From: Gaiellasilicea sp963765705
Lineage (GTDB): Bacteria; Actinomycetota; Thermoleophilia; Gaiellales; Gaiellaceae
Assembly: GCA_963765705.1 (NCBI GenBank)
Contig: CAVXXJ010000001.1
Span: forward strand, 186,001-250,000
Length of the DNA: 64,000 bases
Direction: 5' to 3'
The translations under genes and the position numbers were made by a program. Under the pieces are notes generated by a model, which saw nothing but the letters and a program-made list of their open reading frames with translations, was not told the origin of the DNA and did no database searches. This document shows positions 9,039 to 16,321 of this stretch, piece by piece (position 1 is the first letter of the stretch; each line of letters starts with the position of its first letter).

Positions 9039-9950
9039 CTACCGGACAGGGCGCCAGGCCGGCTCGGTGTCGCGACCGCGTGAGAACGTCATGCGGCGGA
9101 TATTGCGTCCGTCGATCTGCGCCGTGTAGATCTCGGTGTCGCCGTGCATGTCGCTGGCAAACGCCAGTTCGCCGCCGGTCGGTGACCAGCTCGGTCCCCA
9201 GCCGCGACTGGTCACCCGCCGGACGAGCTTGCCGCTTCTGGCATCGGCGATCCAGATCTGGTTGCGCTCGTCAGCTCGACAGTCGCAGGTCCACGTGAAC
9301 GCAAGCCAGCGGCCATCGGGCGAGTAGTCGGGATCATGTGGTGCGCCCACGCCGGACTGCCGGGGGTAGTCGACCTGCCGCAGCGGCCGGCTCAGGCGCA
9401 GGTCGGGCCCAGAACCGCGAAGGCGGTAGAGGAAGATCGGAGCGTCGGTCGAGGGGATGAGCGCGATCGTCCCATCGACAGCCCACGCTGGATCCTGGGG
9501 GGTCGTGTCGCCGAGCCCGTCGTCGTTCGAGCCGAGCAATGTGACGTGCCCGGTAATCAGGTTGACGTGATGGAACGCATCGGCATCACCAGAGCCTTCA
9601 CAGATGACGGACCGAGCGTTGGGCGCGAGCGCGATGTTCCCGCGGCACCCGGCGACAGAGCGACGCCGCTCGCCGAGCGTCACGATCTGCACGCCTCTTT
9701 CGTCGGTGAACGCGAGACGCTTGCCATCCCGGAACCAGACGGGCGGGCCGGTGGTGTTCCGAGCAATGGTCTTTATCGACCCGGCGCCCGCGACCAGCAC
9801 GGACGACCCGCCGGAGCGCTCGGAGAGAAACGCGAGCTCGAGCGTTCCCTTCGTTTCAGCCTCAGCGGCACCGCCGCCGATGGCGAGGACGCAAAGGGCA
9901 ACTGCGAGGAACACACGCACTCCTCCACCCTTCTCCGGGCATCGCCGCAA
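9039..9950 (-). CDS. Secreted TolB-like beta-propeller protein
   Basis: About 290-303 aa. A signal peptide (VFLAVALCVLAIGGGAAEA) is followed by six-bladed WD40-like/PD40 repeats: PVWFRDGKRLAF, DPAWAVDGTIALI, DPDYSPDGRWLAFT, GPSWSPTGGELAFASD, with the last blade RRMTFSRGRDTEPAW. Such propellers act as periplasmic or extracellular binding scaffolds. GGAGGA (rev.) lies right before GTG codons at 9920 and 9914, so the real start may be one of these and not ATG 9950. It is monocistronic. A 220-bp gap above it (8819-9038) holds nothing I can name. Confidence 0.75.
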   Translation of the reverse strand: MRRCPEKGGGVRVFLAVALCVLAIGGGAAEAETKGTLELAFLSERSGGSSVLVAGAGSIKTIARNTTGPPVWFRDGKRLAFTDERGVQIVTLGERRRSVAGCRGNIALAPNARSVICEGSGDADAFHHVNLITGHVTLLGSNDDGLGDTTPQDPAWAVDGTIALIPSTDAPIFLYRLRGSGPDLRLSRPLRQVDYPRQSGVGAPHDPDYSPDGRWLAFTWTCDCRADERNQIWIADARSGKLVRRVTSRGWGPSWSPTGGELAFASDMHGDTEIYTAQIDGRNIRRMTFSRGRDTEPAWRPVR

Positions 9951-10008
9951 GTCAAGCGAGGGCGAGACTTCGACCCGCTTGAACCCGAGGTAGGAGATTG
10001 GGAGCTAG

Positions 10009-10079
10009 AGGCGCCGAGCGGACTCGAACCGCTGTACGAGGCTTTGCAGGCCTCTGCCTAACCACTCGGCCACGGCGCC
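10009..10079 (-). tRNA. tRNA-Cys (GCA)
   Basis: The minus strand folds as a 71-nt cloverleaf: acceptor GGCGCCG pairing with CGGCGCC, D-arm GCCGAGTGGTTAGGC, anticodon stem GAGGC/GCCTC with loop CTGCAAA (anticodon GCA), T-arm GCGGTTCGAGTCCGC and U as discriminator base, as expected for tRNA-Cys. No CCA is encoded. Confidence 0.97.
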
Positions 10080-10158
10080 GCGGGGCCATCCTAGCGGGGC
10101 GTAACCGCATCTCCGCCTGGGCCGTTGTACCTGCAACAACCGAACACAGGAGGCCCGA

Positions 10159-10224
10159 ATGTATATCGGTGGCGGTCTCATCACGCTCATCGTCGTCGTC
10201 CTGCTGCTCGTGTGGCTCCTCTAA
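10159..10224 (+). CDS. 21-residue single-span membrane peptide
   Basis: A minimal ORF of 21 codons that is almost wholly hydrophobic (begins MYIGGGLI, ends LLLVWLL). It has a strong AGGAGG site 6 nt before ATG 10159 and a GC-rich terminator right after its TAA (10238-10262), so it is framed as a real transcription unit. One short transmembrane helix, no charged residue. Function unknown; tiny hydrophobic proteins of this kind often modulate membrane complexes. Confidence 0.6.
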   Translation: MYIGGGLITLIVVVLLLVWLL

Positions 10225-10237
10225 GACGACGGTTTCT

Positions 10238-10262
10238 GGGCGCCCCTCTTGGGGGGGCGCCC
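10238..10262 (+). terminator. Rho-independent-like hairpin after the 21-aa peptide gene
   Basis: GGGCGCCCC (10238-10246) pairs with GGGGCGCCC (10254-10262) around a short loop, followed by GTTTCCGTTT. Perfect 9-bp stem 14 bp after the TAA. Confidence 0.75.
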
Positions 10263-10306
10263 GTTTCCGTTTCCGGGCCGTCCGAAGCCATTCCTACGCT
10301 GTAGGA

Positions 10307-10459
10307 GTGAGCAAGGAAGCGATCGCCGCGCCGGCCGTCGAGCGCTGCCTGCGTTGCAGCGCCGCAATGGAGTGGCGGCATGGGACCTGGCAGTGCCCTC
10401 GCTGCCGTTTCAAGCTCGGGTGCTGCGAGGGGGCGTCGCCGGAGGAGTGCGCGAGCTAG
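10307..10459 (+). CDS. Small zinc-ribbon protein
   Basis: A 50-aa protein from GTG 10307, preceded by TAGGA. It contains two CxxC knuckles, RCLRCSAAME and QCPRCRFKLGCCEG, the standard layout of a zinc ribbon; further Cys lie at CCEG and EECAS. It probably binds one Zn(II) and may act as a nucleic-acid or protein adaptor. Its TAG overlaps the stop of the convergent 31-aa gene as CTAG (10456-10459). Confidence 0.65.
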   Translation: MSKEAIAAPAVERCLRCSAAMEWRHGTWQCPRCRFKLGCCEGASPEECAS

Positions 10460-10551
10460 TCGCGCGCGGTCTCGTCGTTCCGCTCGGGCAGCAGGTACGT
10501 CAGGAGCCCGGGAACCATCAGGATGAGCAGCACCGCCAGCAACATTTCCAT
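10456..10551 (-). CDS. 31-residue membrane peptide
   Basis: Codes for a 31-aa peptide: hydrophobic residues 3-21 (MLLAVLLILMVPGLLTYLL) and a charged tail (PERNDETARD). It lies 30 bp downstream of the secreted protease gene on the same strand and shares CTAG as stop with the zinc-ribbon gene. No clear Shine-Dalgarno is seen, so expression would depend on the protease transcript. May be a membrane peptide of the same cassette. Confidence 0.4.
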   Translation of the reverse strand: MEMLLAVLLILMVPGLLTYLLPERNDETARD

Positions 10552-10581
10552 GTCACTGCAACGGCGCTACCCGGCCTGAGG

Positions 10582-11271
10582 TTACGGAAGCGCGACGAAC
10601 GTGCCGAGGAAGCTGCGGGCGCTCGCTGAATCGAGGCGATAGCCCTCGGCCTTGCCGGTGCAATCCTTCGACCCGCCGGAGGTGACGGAGAGGACGGTGT
10701 TCCCCGAAAGCTGGGGCCCACCGGAGTCGCCGAAGCAGGGTCCGGAGGACTTCGTCGAGATCGTGATCGTCAACCGGTCGACCGTCTTCACCGGCGAGCT
10801 CGTCACGTGGCGGTAGCCGTCGTAGACGAAGCTGCCGTCAGCTGCCCAGCCGGAGTACCCGTAGCCGACGCTCGTGACGAGCGCCTTCCTGACGAGCGAG
10901 TCGGCGGATCCTGCGGCAGGCAGGGCCGCGGGGACGACCGCTGTCGGAACATCGAGCACGACGACGGCCAGATCGGCGCGCCTGGTCGGATCGACCCGGA
11001 AGGTTCCGCTCGCAAGGCTCCAGCCGGTTCCCAGCTTCGAGTCGAAGCTGACGGAGACGCGACTGCCATCGGCTGCACAGTGGCCTGCAGTCGCGAAGAC
11101 GGTCGGCGAGATCAACACGCCGGAGCACTCGACGAACCCGTCGACGACGAGCGCGCCGACATACGGGTGAGCGTCGCCGTCGATGCCGCCGCCGGTGATG
11201 GCCGCGGCGGTCGAGACGGTGACGAGAGCGACGGCGAGCGCCGAGATGATGCTGGGAACCGGTTTGAGCAC
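10582..11271 (-). CDS. Secreted trypsin-like (S1 family) serine protease
   Basis: Exported serine protease of 229 aa. A signal peptide (ISALAVALVTVSTAAA) is followed by the short S1 fold starting ITGGGIDGDAHPYVGAL. The catalytic triad is visible: His in TAGHC (about residue 63), Asp in RADLAVVVLD (about 100) and Ser in CFGDSGGP (about 187), with SVTSGG lining the pocket. The GTG start at 11271 lies 10 nt after AGGAGG. It is the third gene of a same-strand series TPR protein, 31-aa peptide (37 bp upstream), protease, and so may process an exported peptide; that role is inference. Confidence 0.88.
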   Translation of the reverse strand: MLKPVPSIISALAVALVTVSTAAAITGGGIDGDAHPYVGALVVDGFVECSGVLISPTVFATAGHCAADGSRVSVSFDSKLGTGWSLASGTFRVDPTRRADLAVVVLDVPTAVVPAALPAAGSADSLVRKALVTSVGYGYSGWAADGSFVYDGYRHVTSSPVKTVDRLTITISTKSSGPCFGDSGGPQLSGNTVLSVTSGGSKDCTGKAEGYRLDSASARSFLGTFVALP

Positions 11272-11308
11272 GAGCGTGGAACCTCCTGGGGGTGAGGTGA
11301 GTCCGGGT

Positions 11309-11404
11309 TTAGTTGCCGACGTGGAAGCCGTACTTGGCCTTCGCGAGGAAGGCAGCGGCTGCGACGAGGGTCATCAGGACCGCCATCGGAGTGATCTTGT
11401 GCAT
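11309..11404 (-). CDS. 31-residue leader-like peptide (candidate secreted signal precursor)
   Basis: Starts MHKITPMAVLMT, continues with a hydrophobic core (LVAAAAFLA) and ends in a basic/aromatic tail (KAKYGFHVGN). This is the plan of an exported pro-peptide: short charged N-region, one hydrophobic helix, small hydrophilic C-terminus. GAGGAGG lies 7 nt before ATG 11404, inside the 15-bp gap after the TPR gene stop, so the ORF is well supplied for translation. By position and size it resembles Phr-type peptides encoded after Rap TPR receptors in Bacillus; this is analogy, not homology. Confidence 0.6.
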   Translation of the reverse strand: MHKITPMAVLMTLVAAAAFLAKAKYGFHVGN

Positions 11405-11419
11405 GCGTGAACCTCCTCT

Positions 11420-12559
11420 CTAGAAGTTGTGGTCTTGCAGGGAATCTGCAGCGCGCCGGAAGAGGCCGGCAGCGGTGTCGGAGTCCGATCGGGCCAGCGC
11501 GAGGTCGCCCTGGGCGATCCAGGCGGCCGCGAGCAGGCTGGGCGCCTCGAAGCGCTCGATGGTCTGCTCGGCTTCGCGCAGCCACACGTCCGCTTCGTCG
11601 AGGCGTCCCTGGTCGAGCAGCGAGCGCCCGAGCACGATCTGGACGCTGCCGATCTCGTCGAGCACGTCCTTGCGGCCCGAGAGGATCTCCAGCGCATGGC
11701 GCGCCTGCGGCTCCGCGAGCTCCGGGTTGCCGGTGCGCAGGTGCACCTGGGCGAGCGACGAGATCGCGTAGGCCGCGTCGACATCGTGCGCGCCGTCGAG
11801 CCCGATCGTGATCGCCTGCTTGAGGTTGGCGACCGACTGATCCGGCTTTCCGAGCAGGAAGTTGATCCCGCCCAGGTTGTTCAGGACCTTGCCGACGTTG
11901 GCGCTGTCACCGCACTGCTCGTACAGGTCCCTGGCCTCCTCGGCGTAGAAGCGCGCGAGCAGCAACTCCCCTTTTCGCTCGTTGACGACGGAGAGCCGGA
12001 AGTTGACATGGGCGGTGAGGCGGGTGTCGCCAAGCCCCTCGACGAGCTCGAGTGCGTGCTCGACGTCCGTGACGGCGGCGTCGAAGTCCCGCTGGTGCTG
12101 ATAGGAGCGCGAGCGCCACTGGAGGATCTCGGCGCGCAGCCCGTCACAGGGGCGGGTGGAGCGCTCACAGAGCTCGAGGGCGAGCGAGAGGTCGTTGACG
12201 GCTCGGGAGTTGGCTCCCCGCTTGACCCGGACGCAGCCGATCCGGAAGAGGATCTCCGCGCGGTCGAGGTCGCTGAAGCCAGGCTTGTGCGCGATCTGCT
12301 TGGCGGTCTTGAGCAGCGTCAGCGCCTCGTCGAGCTGGCCGCGGTACATCTGGGCCCAGGAGTGCGCAGCCAGGCTGCGCAGCGCGAGGTCGGGAAACTG
12401 GCTGGGGACGATGACGAGACCGTCCAGGAGCGCGACGGCGTCGTCCCAGCGCGACTCGTCCACCGCGAGCTCCGCGGCGACGATCTGCGCGTCGAGCGCG
12501 CTGAACTCCTCGTCACGGAAGACGTCCGTGACGGGCGGGAGCAGGGATGGGTCGGACAT
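11420..12559 (-). CDS. Tetratricopeptide-repeat protein (candidate peptide receptor)
   Basis: A 379-aa protein (ATG 12559; an in-frame ATG at 12592 would add 11 residues) made almost wholly of helical hairpins of about 36-40 residues. TPR-like units can be seen at ALRSLAAHSWAQMYRGQLDEAL, AEILFRIGCVRVKRG, VNFRLSVVNERKGELLLARFYAEEA, GKVLNNLGGINFLLGKPDQSV, AAYAISSLAQVHLRTGNPELAE and SVQIVLGRSLLDQGRLDEAD. No HTH or enzyme domain. Size and all-TPR build match Rap-type receptors, and a 31-aa leader-like peptide follows 15 bp later. It could equally be a general scaffold; the link to signalling rests on context. Confidence 0.75.
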   Translation of the reverse strand: MSDPSLLPPVTDVFRDEEFSALDAQIVAAELAVDESRWDDAVALLDGLVIVPSQFPDLALRSLAAHSWAQMYRGQLDEALTLLKTAKQIAHKPGFSDLDRAEILFRIGCVRVKRGANSRAVNDLSLALELCERSTRPCDGLRAEILQWRSRSYQHQRDFDAAVTDVEHALELVEGLGDTRLTAHVNFRLSVVNERKGELLLARFYAEEARDLYEQCGDSANVGKVLNNLGGINFLLGKPDQSVANLKQAITIGLDGAHDVDAAYAISSLAQVHLRTGNPELAEPQARHALEILSGRKDVLDEIGSVQIVLGRSLLDQGRLDEADVWLREAEQTIERFEAPSLLAAAWIAQGDLALARSDSDTAAGLFRRAADSLQDHNF

Positions 12560-12794
12560 GGCCGACAAGGTGAGCGCCGCTGGCTCGATCATCTGGTCGG
12601 ATAGTCGTCCGGCGACCCCCTCGCGTCGATACCCGTGTCGGCCAGGGCGCCATCCCCGATTCGGCGTACCCGTCGTAACGGCCGAGTACTGCTCGTAAGC
12701 GACAAATGGCTCGAATGAGGGATCCCTCGCCTTGCCCACCCCGTCGAAGGTCCTACCGGCGGCACGGTCTTCACACGATTCCCTGGAGGTTCCT

Positions 12795-13766
12795 GTGCAC
12801 GCTCGCCCATTCGCTATCGCCGCCCTCATCGGGCTCAGCCTCGTCGCCACGGCCGGGGCGTCGATCGACGTCACCTCGAGCCTCCGCTTCGGGTTCGTCC
12901 CGCAGAAGGCATTCCCAGGCCAGCCCGCCTCGCTGTCGGTCGTCGTCCGACCGAGCGGAGTGCGCTGCAGCGCTTCGATCCGGTACGCCGATGCGTCGCT
13001 GCACAGGCTCCCGAGCGTGGTCGCGCGTGCCGGGAAGGCCTCGTGGCGGTGGACGATCCCGGCCAAGGCCAAGATCGGCTCAGCATCCGCCAATGTCGCG
13101 TGCGGGAAGGCCGGCCGCGGGTCGCGCACCTTCGCCGTCACCGGGCCGCCGTCGGCGCCCGCGAAGGTGATCGTCACGAAGAGCGGCTTCTCGCAGCGCG
13201 TGCGCTTCACCTCACGTGACGTCAGCTTCGGGATCGTGCTCTCCAATCCCTCGCCCGAGAACGACGCGCTCGACGTCGCCGTTCTGATCAACTTCATCGA
13301 CTCGACCGATCGCGTCGTCGCCACGGCGACGCCTCGGGTCGGAGGGGTCGGCGCCGGCTCCAACTACTACCTCGGCGGCTCGGCCCCGATTCCAGATGCA
13401 ACCCCCGTCTCGAAGCTCGAGATCGTCACACGCATCGGTAGTCAGGCTCCGAAGCGCATGCTCGGCCCGCCCACCTCGGACGTGCTCGTCCAGGCCAGCC
13501 GCTTCGAGCCGGGCTGGGTCGGTGGAGTCGTCGGCCAGGTGCTGAACGACCATCCGACGATGCTGCTCTCGAGCACCCAGATCTCCGCGGTCGTCTACAA
13601 CTCGGCCGGCGAGGTGATCGGCGGCGGCATCGGCTACAGCGCCGGCGGCCTCCTCCCCGGCGTCCGCGCGTACTTCGCCGCCTCTTCAGGGGTCGACGCG
13701 ATTCCCTCGGACCAGGCCTTCTCGGCCGGCGTGTCGGTCCTCGGGCAGTACGAACAGCAGGGGTAG
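12795..13766 (+). CDS. Secreted beta-rich protein of unknown function
   Basis: About 323 aa from GTG 12795, which follows GGAGG by 6 nt; the signal peptide (FAIAALIGLSLVATAGA) starts right there. The mature part has an Ig-like segment with PGQPASLSVVVRPSGVRC and a Cys pair, then a second domain similar to FxLyD-type modules (VSFGIVLSNPSPENDALDVAVLINF, VGQVLNDHPTMLLSSTQISAVVYNSAG). No enzyme motif. Divergent from the TPR gene; the 235 bp between them hold both promoters. A strong terminator follows at 13782. Confidence 0.65.
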   Translation: MHARPFAIAALIGLSLVATAGASIDVTSSLRFGFVPQKAFPGQPASLSVVVRPSGVRCSASIRYADASLHRLPSVVARAGKASWRWTIPAKAKIGSASANVACGKAGRGSRTFAVTGPPSAPAKVIVTKSGFSQRVRFTSRDVSFGIVLSNPSPENDALDVAVLINFIDSTDRVVATATPRVGGVGAGSNYYLGGSAPIPDATPVSKLEIVTRIGSQAPKRMLGPPTSDVLVQASRFEPGWVGGVVGQVLNDHPTMLLSSTQISAVVYNSAGEVIGGGIGYSAGGLLPGVRAYFAASSGVDAIPSDQAFSAGVSVLGQYEQQG

Positions 13767-13781
13767 GTAGCTCGATCTGTG

Positions 13782-13809
13782 CCGGCCGGAGCCCGAGCGC
13801 TCCGGCCGG
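13782..13809 (+). terminator. Rho-independent-like terminator
   Basis: CCGGCCGGAGC (13782-13792) pairs perfectly with GCTCCGGCCGG (13799-13809) around a 6-nt loop, followed by TTTCG. It lies 15 bp after the stop of the secreted protein gene. Confidence 0.8.
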
Positions 13810-13868
13810 TTTCGAGCTCCGAGAACCCACGCGGATCGACGTCGCGGTCGTCAGCGTACGCGCGGGAC

Positions 13869-13917
13869 TTGACTTCCGTTCCCGAATCTAGTTCAATGGC
13901 TTAGTCGATTGACTAAG
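13869..13917 (+). promoter_or_regulatory. Promoter with overlapping palindromic operator upstream of the methanethiol oxidase gene
   Basis: TTGACT (13869-13874) and TTCAAT (13892-13897) form a sigma-70-like pair at 17-nt spacing. Directly after the -10 lies a perfect inverted repeat, CTTAGTC (13900-13906) GATT GACTAAG (13911-13917). A repressor bound here would cover the transcription start, so the gene is probably inducible. The repeat length suits a MarR- or TetR-type dimer; no such regulator is adjacent. Confidence 0.6.
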
Positions 13918-13993
13918 ACAAGTGCTGAAGAAGCACCGGTGCTGGAGACGACCCTTGCTCGGGGCCGGCAACGAGACGACGAGGAGGTCAAGA

Positions 13994-15376
13994 ATGAGAA
14001 CTCGAACCGCTATCTGGCTGGCGGCGCTTTCCTGCGCCCTGGTACTGGCTGCCGCGTTCGCAGCTGCAACCGGCGTACGATCGGCGGCCGCAGGTGAGCC
14101 GACACCCGCGCGCAGCGAACACGCCGCATCCGGCCACGACACGAAGAACGGCGCGAAGCGGCAGGAGCGATTCCTGTACGTCAGCACCATCGCGCAGAGC
14201 GCGAGCGATCCGGATTTCATCGCCGTGATCGGCGCGGATCCGCGTCGTCGTGACTTCGGCAAGATCGTCAACCGGATCGACATGCCGAACGTCGGTGACG
14301 AGCTCCACCACTACGGCTACTCGGCCGACCAGAAGCGACTGATCGTGCCCGGCCTGTTCTCGAGCCGGATCCACGTCTTCGACATCAAAGGCGGCGGCAA
14401 GCGGATGACCCTCAAGGCGGTGAACGACCAACTCGTCGCGAAGAGCGGCTACGTCGTCCCGCACGGCGTCATGAGCATGTCCGGCGGCGAGGCCATGGTG
14501 ACCATGATCGGCGCGGCCAGCGATACGACACGGCCCGGCGGCATCATCGAAATCGACGACAAGACCGGCGCGTTCCTGAGGCACTTCGGCCCGGGCCCGG
14601 CCCGCGAATCCAGCCAGCTCGCTCCGAAGTACATGTACGACTTCGAGTCGCTGCACGGCGCCAACCGCGGCATCAGCACGACGTTCGGCCCACCGGCGCT
14701 GTGCGGAGGAGGCATCGAGCCGAGCTGCCTCGGCGGCGAGGTCGCCGTCTGGGACGTCAAGCAGCGGAAGGTGATCCAGACCGCTGATCTCGGCGCGCAC
14801 AGCGGGGCGCTGATGGTGCACTTCGTCCACCAGCACGGCGTCCGGCGGGCGTTCATCAACGCGCCGGGGACGAGCGCGATCTGGTTGGCCGACGACGACG
14901 ACGGCGACGGCGTCTACGACTTCCAGCAGGTGCTCGGCGCGGCCGACGGGGTCGACCTGCCGGTCGACATGCTCCTGTCCCACGACGGCAAGTACATGTA
15001 CGTGAGCAACTGGTTCGGGAACACGGTGCAGCGGTTCGACGTCGCCGACGCGTTCCACCCGGTGCTCAAGGCCACCGTCTCCGTGCCGCACCCGAACATG
15101 CTGCGACTGAGTCGCGACAACGAACGCCTCTACGTCACGAACTCGCTGCTCACGCCGTGGGACAACGACCCCGACTTCGGACCGGCGCGGAACAACGACT
15201 ACGGCATCTGGCGGTTCGACGTGAACAAGCACTCCGGCGGTCTCACGCCGCTCAAGGCCGACGGCAGCGCCTGGGTCAGCTTCACCAATGTCCGCAAGAA
15301 GACCACCACCGGGCCGGCCGGCCCGCACTTCATGCTCTTCGACCCGAGCATCCCGCTCGTGCCCGGAGAGCACTGA
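13994..15376 (+). CDS. Exported SBP56-type selenium-binding protein / methanethiol oxidase
   Basis: Oxidises methanethiol to formaldehyde, H2S and H2O2 in characterised bacterial members (Cu-dependent). The 460-aa protein has a signal peptide (IWLAALSCALVLAAAFAAA) and a seven-bladed propeller with family motifs: NVGDELHHYGYS, KSGYVVPHGVMSM, YDFESLHGANRG, MVHFVHQHG, DLPVDMLLSHDGKYMYVSNW and VPHPNMLRLS; the His residues in HHYG, PHG and HQHG are the metal ligands expected. GAGGAGG lies 6 nt before ATG 13994. A palindromic operator sits in the promoter and a terminator follows at 15428. It implies volatile organic sulfur use outside the cytoplasm. Confidence 0.85.
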   Translation: MRTRTAIWLAALSCALVLAAAFAAATGVRSAAAGEPTPARSEHAASGHDTKNGAKRQERFLYVSTIAQSASDPDFIAVIGADPRRRDFGKIVNRIDMPNVGDELHHYGYSADQKRLIVPGLFSSRIHVFDIKGGGKRMTLKAVNDQLVAKSGYVVPHGVMSMSGGEAMVTMIGAASDTTRPGGIIEIDDKTGAFLRHFGPGPARESSQLAPKYMYDFESLHGANRGISTTFGPPALCGGGIEPSCLGGEVAVWDVKQRKVIQTADLGAHSGALMVHFVHQHGVRRAFINAPGTSAIWLADDDDGDGVYDFQQVLGAADGVDLPVDMLLSHDGKYMYVSNWFGNTVQRFDVADAFHPVLKATVSVPHPNMLRLSRDNERLYVTNSLLTPWDNDPDFGPARNNDYGIWRFDVNKHSGGLTPLKADGSAWVSFTNVRKKTTTGPAGPHFMLFDPSIPLVPGEH

Positions 15377-15427
15377 GATCCGTCGCCGACGCGCCCGCGT
15401 GACCAGGGGCGCCGAGCCCGAGAAGAG

Positions 15428-15451
15428 AAAAGCCCGCGTTTGCGGGCTTTT
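15428..15451. terminator. Bidirectional terminator between methanethiol oxidase gene and tRNA-Gly
   Basis: AAAAGCCCGC (15428-15437) and GCGGGCTTTT (15442-15451) form a perfect 10-bp stem with loop GTTT and T/A tails on both strands, so it can stop transcription from either side. Confidence 0.9.
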
Positions 15452-15458
15452 CCTTGAA

Positions 15459-15531
15459 GCGGATGATGGGACTCGAACCCACGACCTTCTGCATGGCAAG
15501 CAGACGCTCTAGCCAACTGAGCTACATCCGC
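15459..15531 (-). tRNA. tRNA-Gly (GCC)
   Basis: A 73-nt cloverleaf on the minus strand: acceptor GCGGATG/CATCCGC, D-arm GCTCAGTTGGCTAGAGC, anticodon arm TCTGC-TTGCCAT-GCAGA with anticodon GCC, T-arm GTGGGTTCGAGTCCCAT. No encoded CCA. Terminator at 15428-15451. Confidence 0.97.
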
Positions 15532-15557
15532 GTGGGCCGCCAGTATAGCCGCGCCTT

Positions 15558-15580
15558 CCAAGTAACAGACTGTTACTTGG
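15558..15580. repeat. Perfect AT-rich palindrome at the RNase HI-like stop codon
   Basis: CCAAGTAACAG (15558-15568), A, CTGTTACTTGG (15570-15580): an 11-bp perfect inverted repeat that includes the TAA of the RNase HI-like gene. No T-run follows, so it is not a standard terminator. Its core GTAAC-N5-GTTAC has the same 5-5-5 build as the GTGTT-N5-AACAC palindromes further on. Confidence 0.7.
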
Positions 15581-15974
15581 CGGCGTCGAGCGCCTCGTTC
15601 ACGAGTTGGTCGGCGAGCTTGTTGTGCTCGCGCCGGACGGCCGTGTAGGTGACCGAGCCGAGCTCGCGGGCCAGGCGGGAGGCGCGGAGCGAGAGCTCCC
15701 GCAGGGCCTCGTTCTTGACCTTGTACTCCCCTCGCATCTGCTTGACCATCAGCTCGGAGTCGGAGATCACCTCGAGCTCGTCGACGCCGACCTCGACCGC
15801 TTTCTCGAGCCCGGCGATCAGCGCGCTGTACTCCGCGACGTTGTTCGTCGCGACGCCGATCGCCTCGCCGTGGGCGGCGAGAACGGTGCCGTCCTCGGCC
15901 TCGAGCACGTAGGCATACGCCGCCGGCCCGGGATTCCCGCGCGCACCACCGTCGGTTGAGAGCCGCGCCCTCAG
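15573..15974 (-). CDS. Ribonuclease HI-like protein
   Basis: RNase H fold (133 aa), cleaving RNA in RNA:DNA hybrids. The acidic active site is complete: Asp in STDGGARGNPGPAAY (about residue 8), Glu in NNVAEYSALI, Asp in EVISDSELMVKQM and Asp in HNKLADQLVNEAL. The only upstream start that keeps the first Asp is CTG at 15974, which overlaps the TGA of the cupin gene as CTGA; a GTG at 15908 would remove it. Hence translation is probably coupled to the cupin. The stop codon lies in a perfect palindrome. Rnh-like proteins of this form often occur fused to other domains in actinobacteria; here it stands alone. Confidence 0.85.
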   Translation of the reverse strand: MRARLSTDGGARGNPGPAAYAYVLEAEDGTVLAAHGEAIGVATNNVAEYSALIAGLEKAVEVGVDELEVISDSELMVKQMRGEYKVKNEALRELSLRASRLARELGSVTYTAVRREHNKLADQLVNEALDAAK

Positions 15975-16321
15975 AGCTCGATCTCGGGCGCGGCGGTCGC
16001 AGGATCGCCCGTGTTGGGCGTCCCCGCCGGCTCCACCAGCAGGATCGAAGCTCCCTCCTCTGACCGGGGCCGATGCTCGACGCCGCGCGGGACGACGAAC
16101 AGCTCCCCCGGCCCGAGCTCTATCGACCGGTCGCGGAGGTCGATCGTCAGCTTCCCCTCGAGCACGAGAAAGAGGTCGTCCGTCTCGGGGTGGGCGTGCC
16201 AGACGAACTCGCCCTTGGCCTTCCCAAGGACGACCTTCTCACCGTTGTAGCGGGCGACGATCCGCGGCGACCACGGCTCGTCGATGCCCGCGAGCACAGC
16301 GGCGAGGTCGACTTTCTCCAT
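15971..16321 (-). CDS. Single-domain cupin protein
   Basis: A 116-aa one-domain cupin. The metal-site motifs are WHAHPETDDLFLVLEGKL (HxH...E) and GPGELFVVPRGVEHRP (late His). These cupins bind a metal ion and act as isomerases, small dioxygenases or sensors; the reaction cannot be inferred. ATG 16321 directly abuts the stop of the aldehyde dehydrogenase gene (16322), and its own stop overlaps the RNase HI-like start, so the three are likely one operon. Confidence 0.8.
   Translation of the reverse strand: MEKVDLAAVLAGIDEPWSPRIVARYNGEKVVLGKAKGEFVWHAHPETDDLFLVLEGKLTIDLRDRSIELGPGELFVVPRGVEHRPRSEEGASILLVEPAGTPNTGDPATAAPEIEL

Noticed and set aside
9336..10061. Long plus-strand open frame across the propeller gene and tRNA-Cys
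   Set aside because: It runs antisense to a convincing secreted propeller and through a tRNA; composition is that of a GC-rich shadow frame.
12560..13363. Upstream extension of the TPR protein frame to a 647-residue product
   Set aside because: The extra part is antisense to the secreted protein at 12795 and has no TPR character; ATG 12559 or 12592 is the sensible start.
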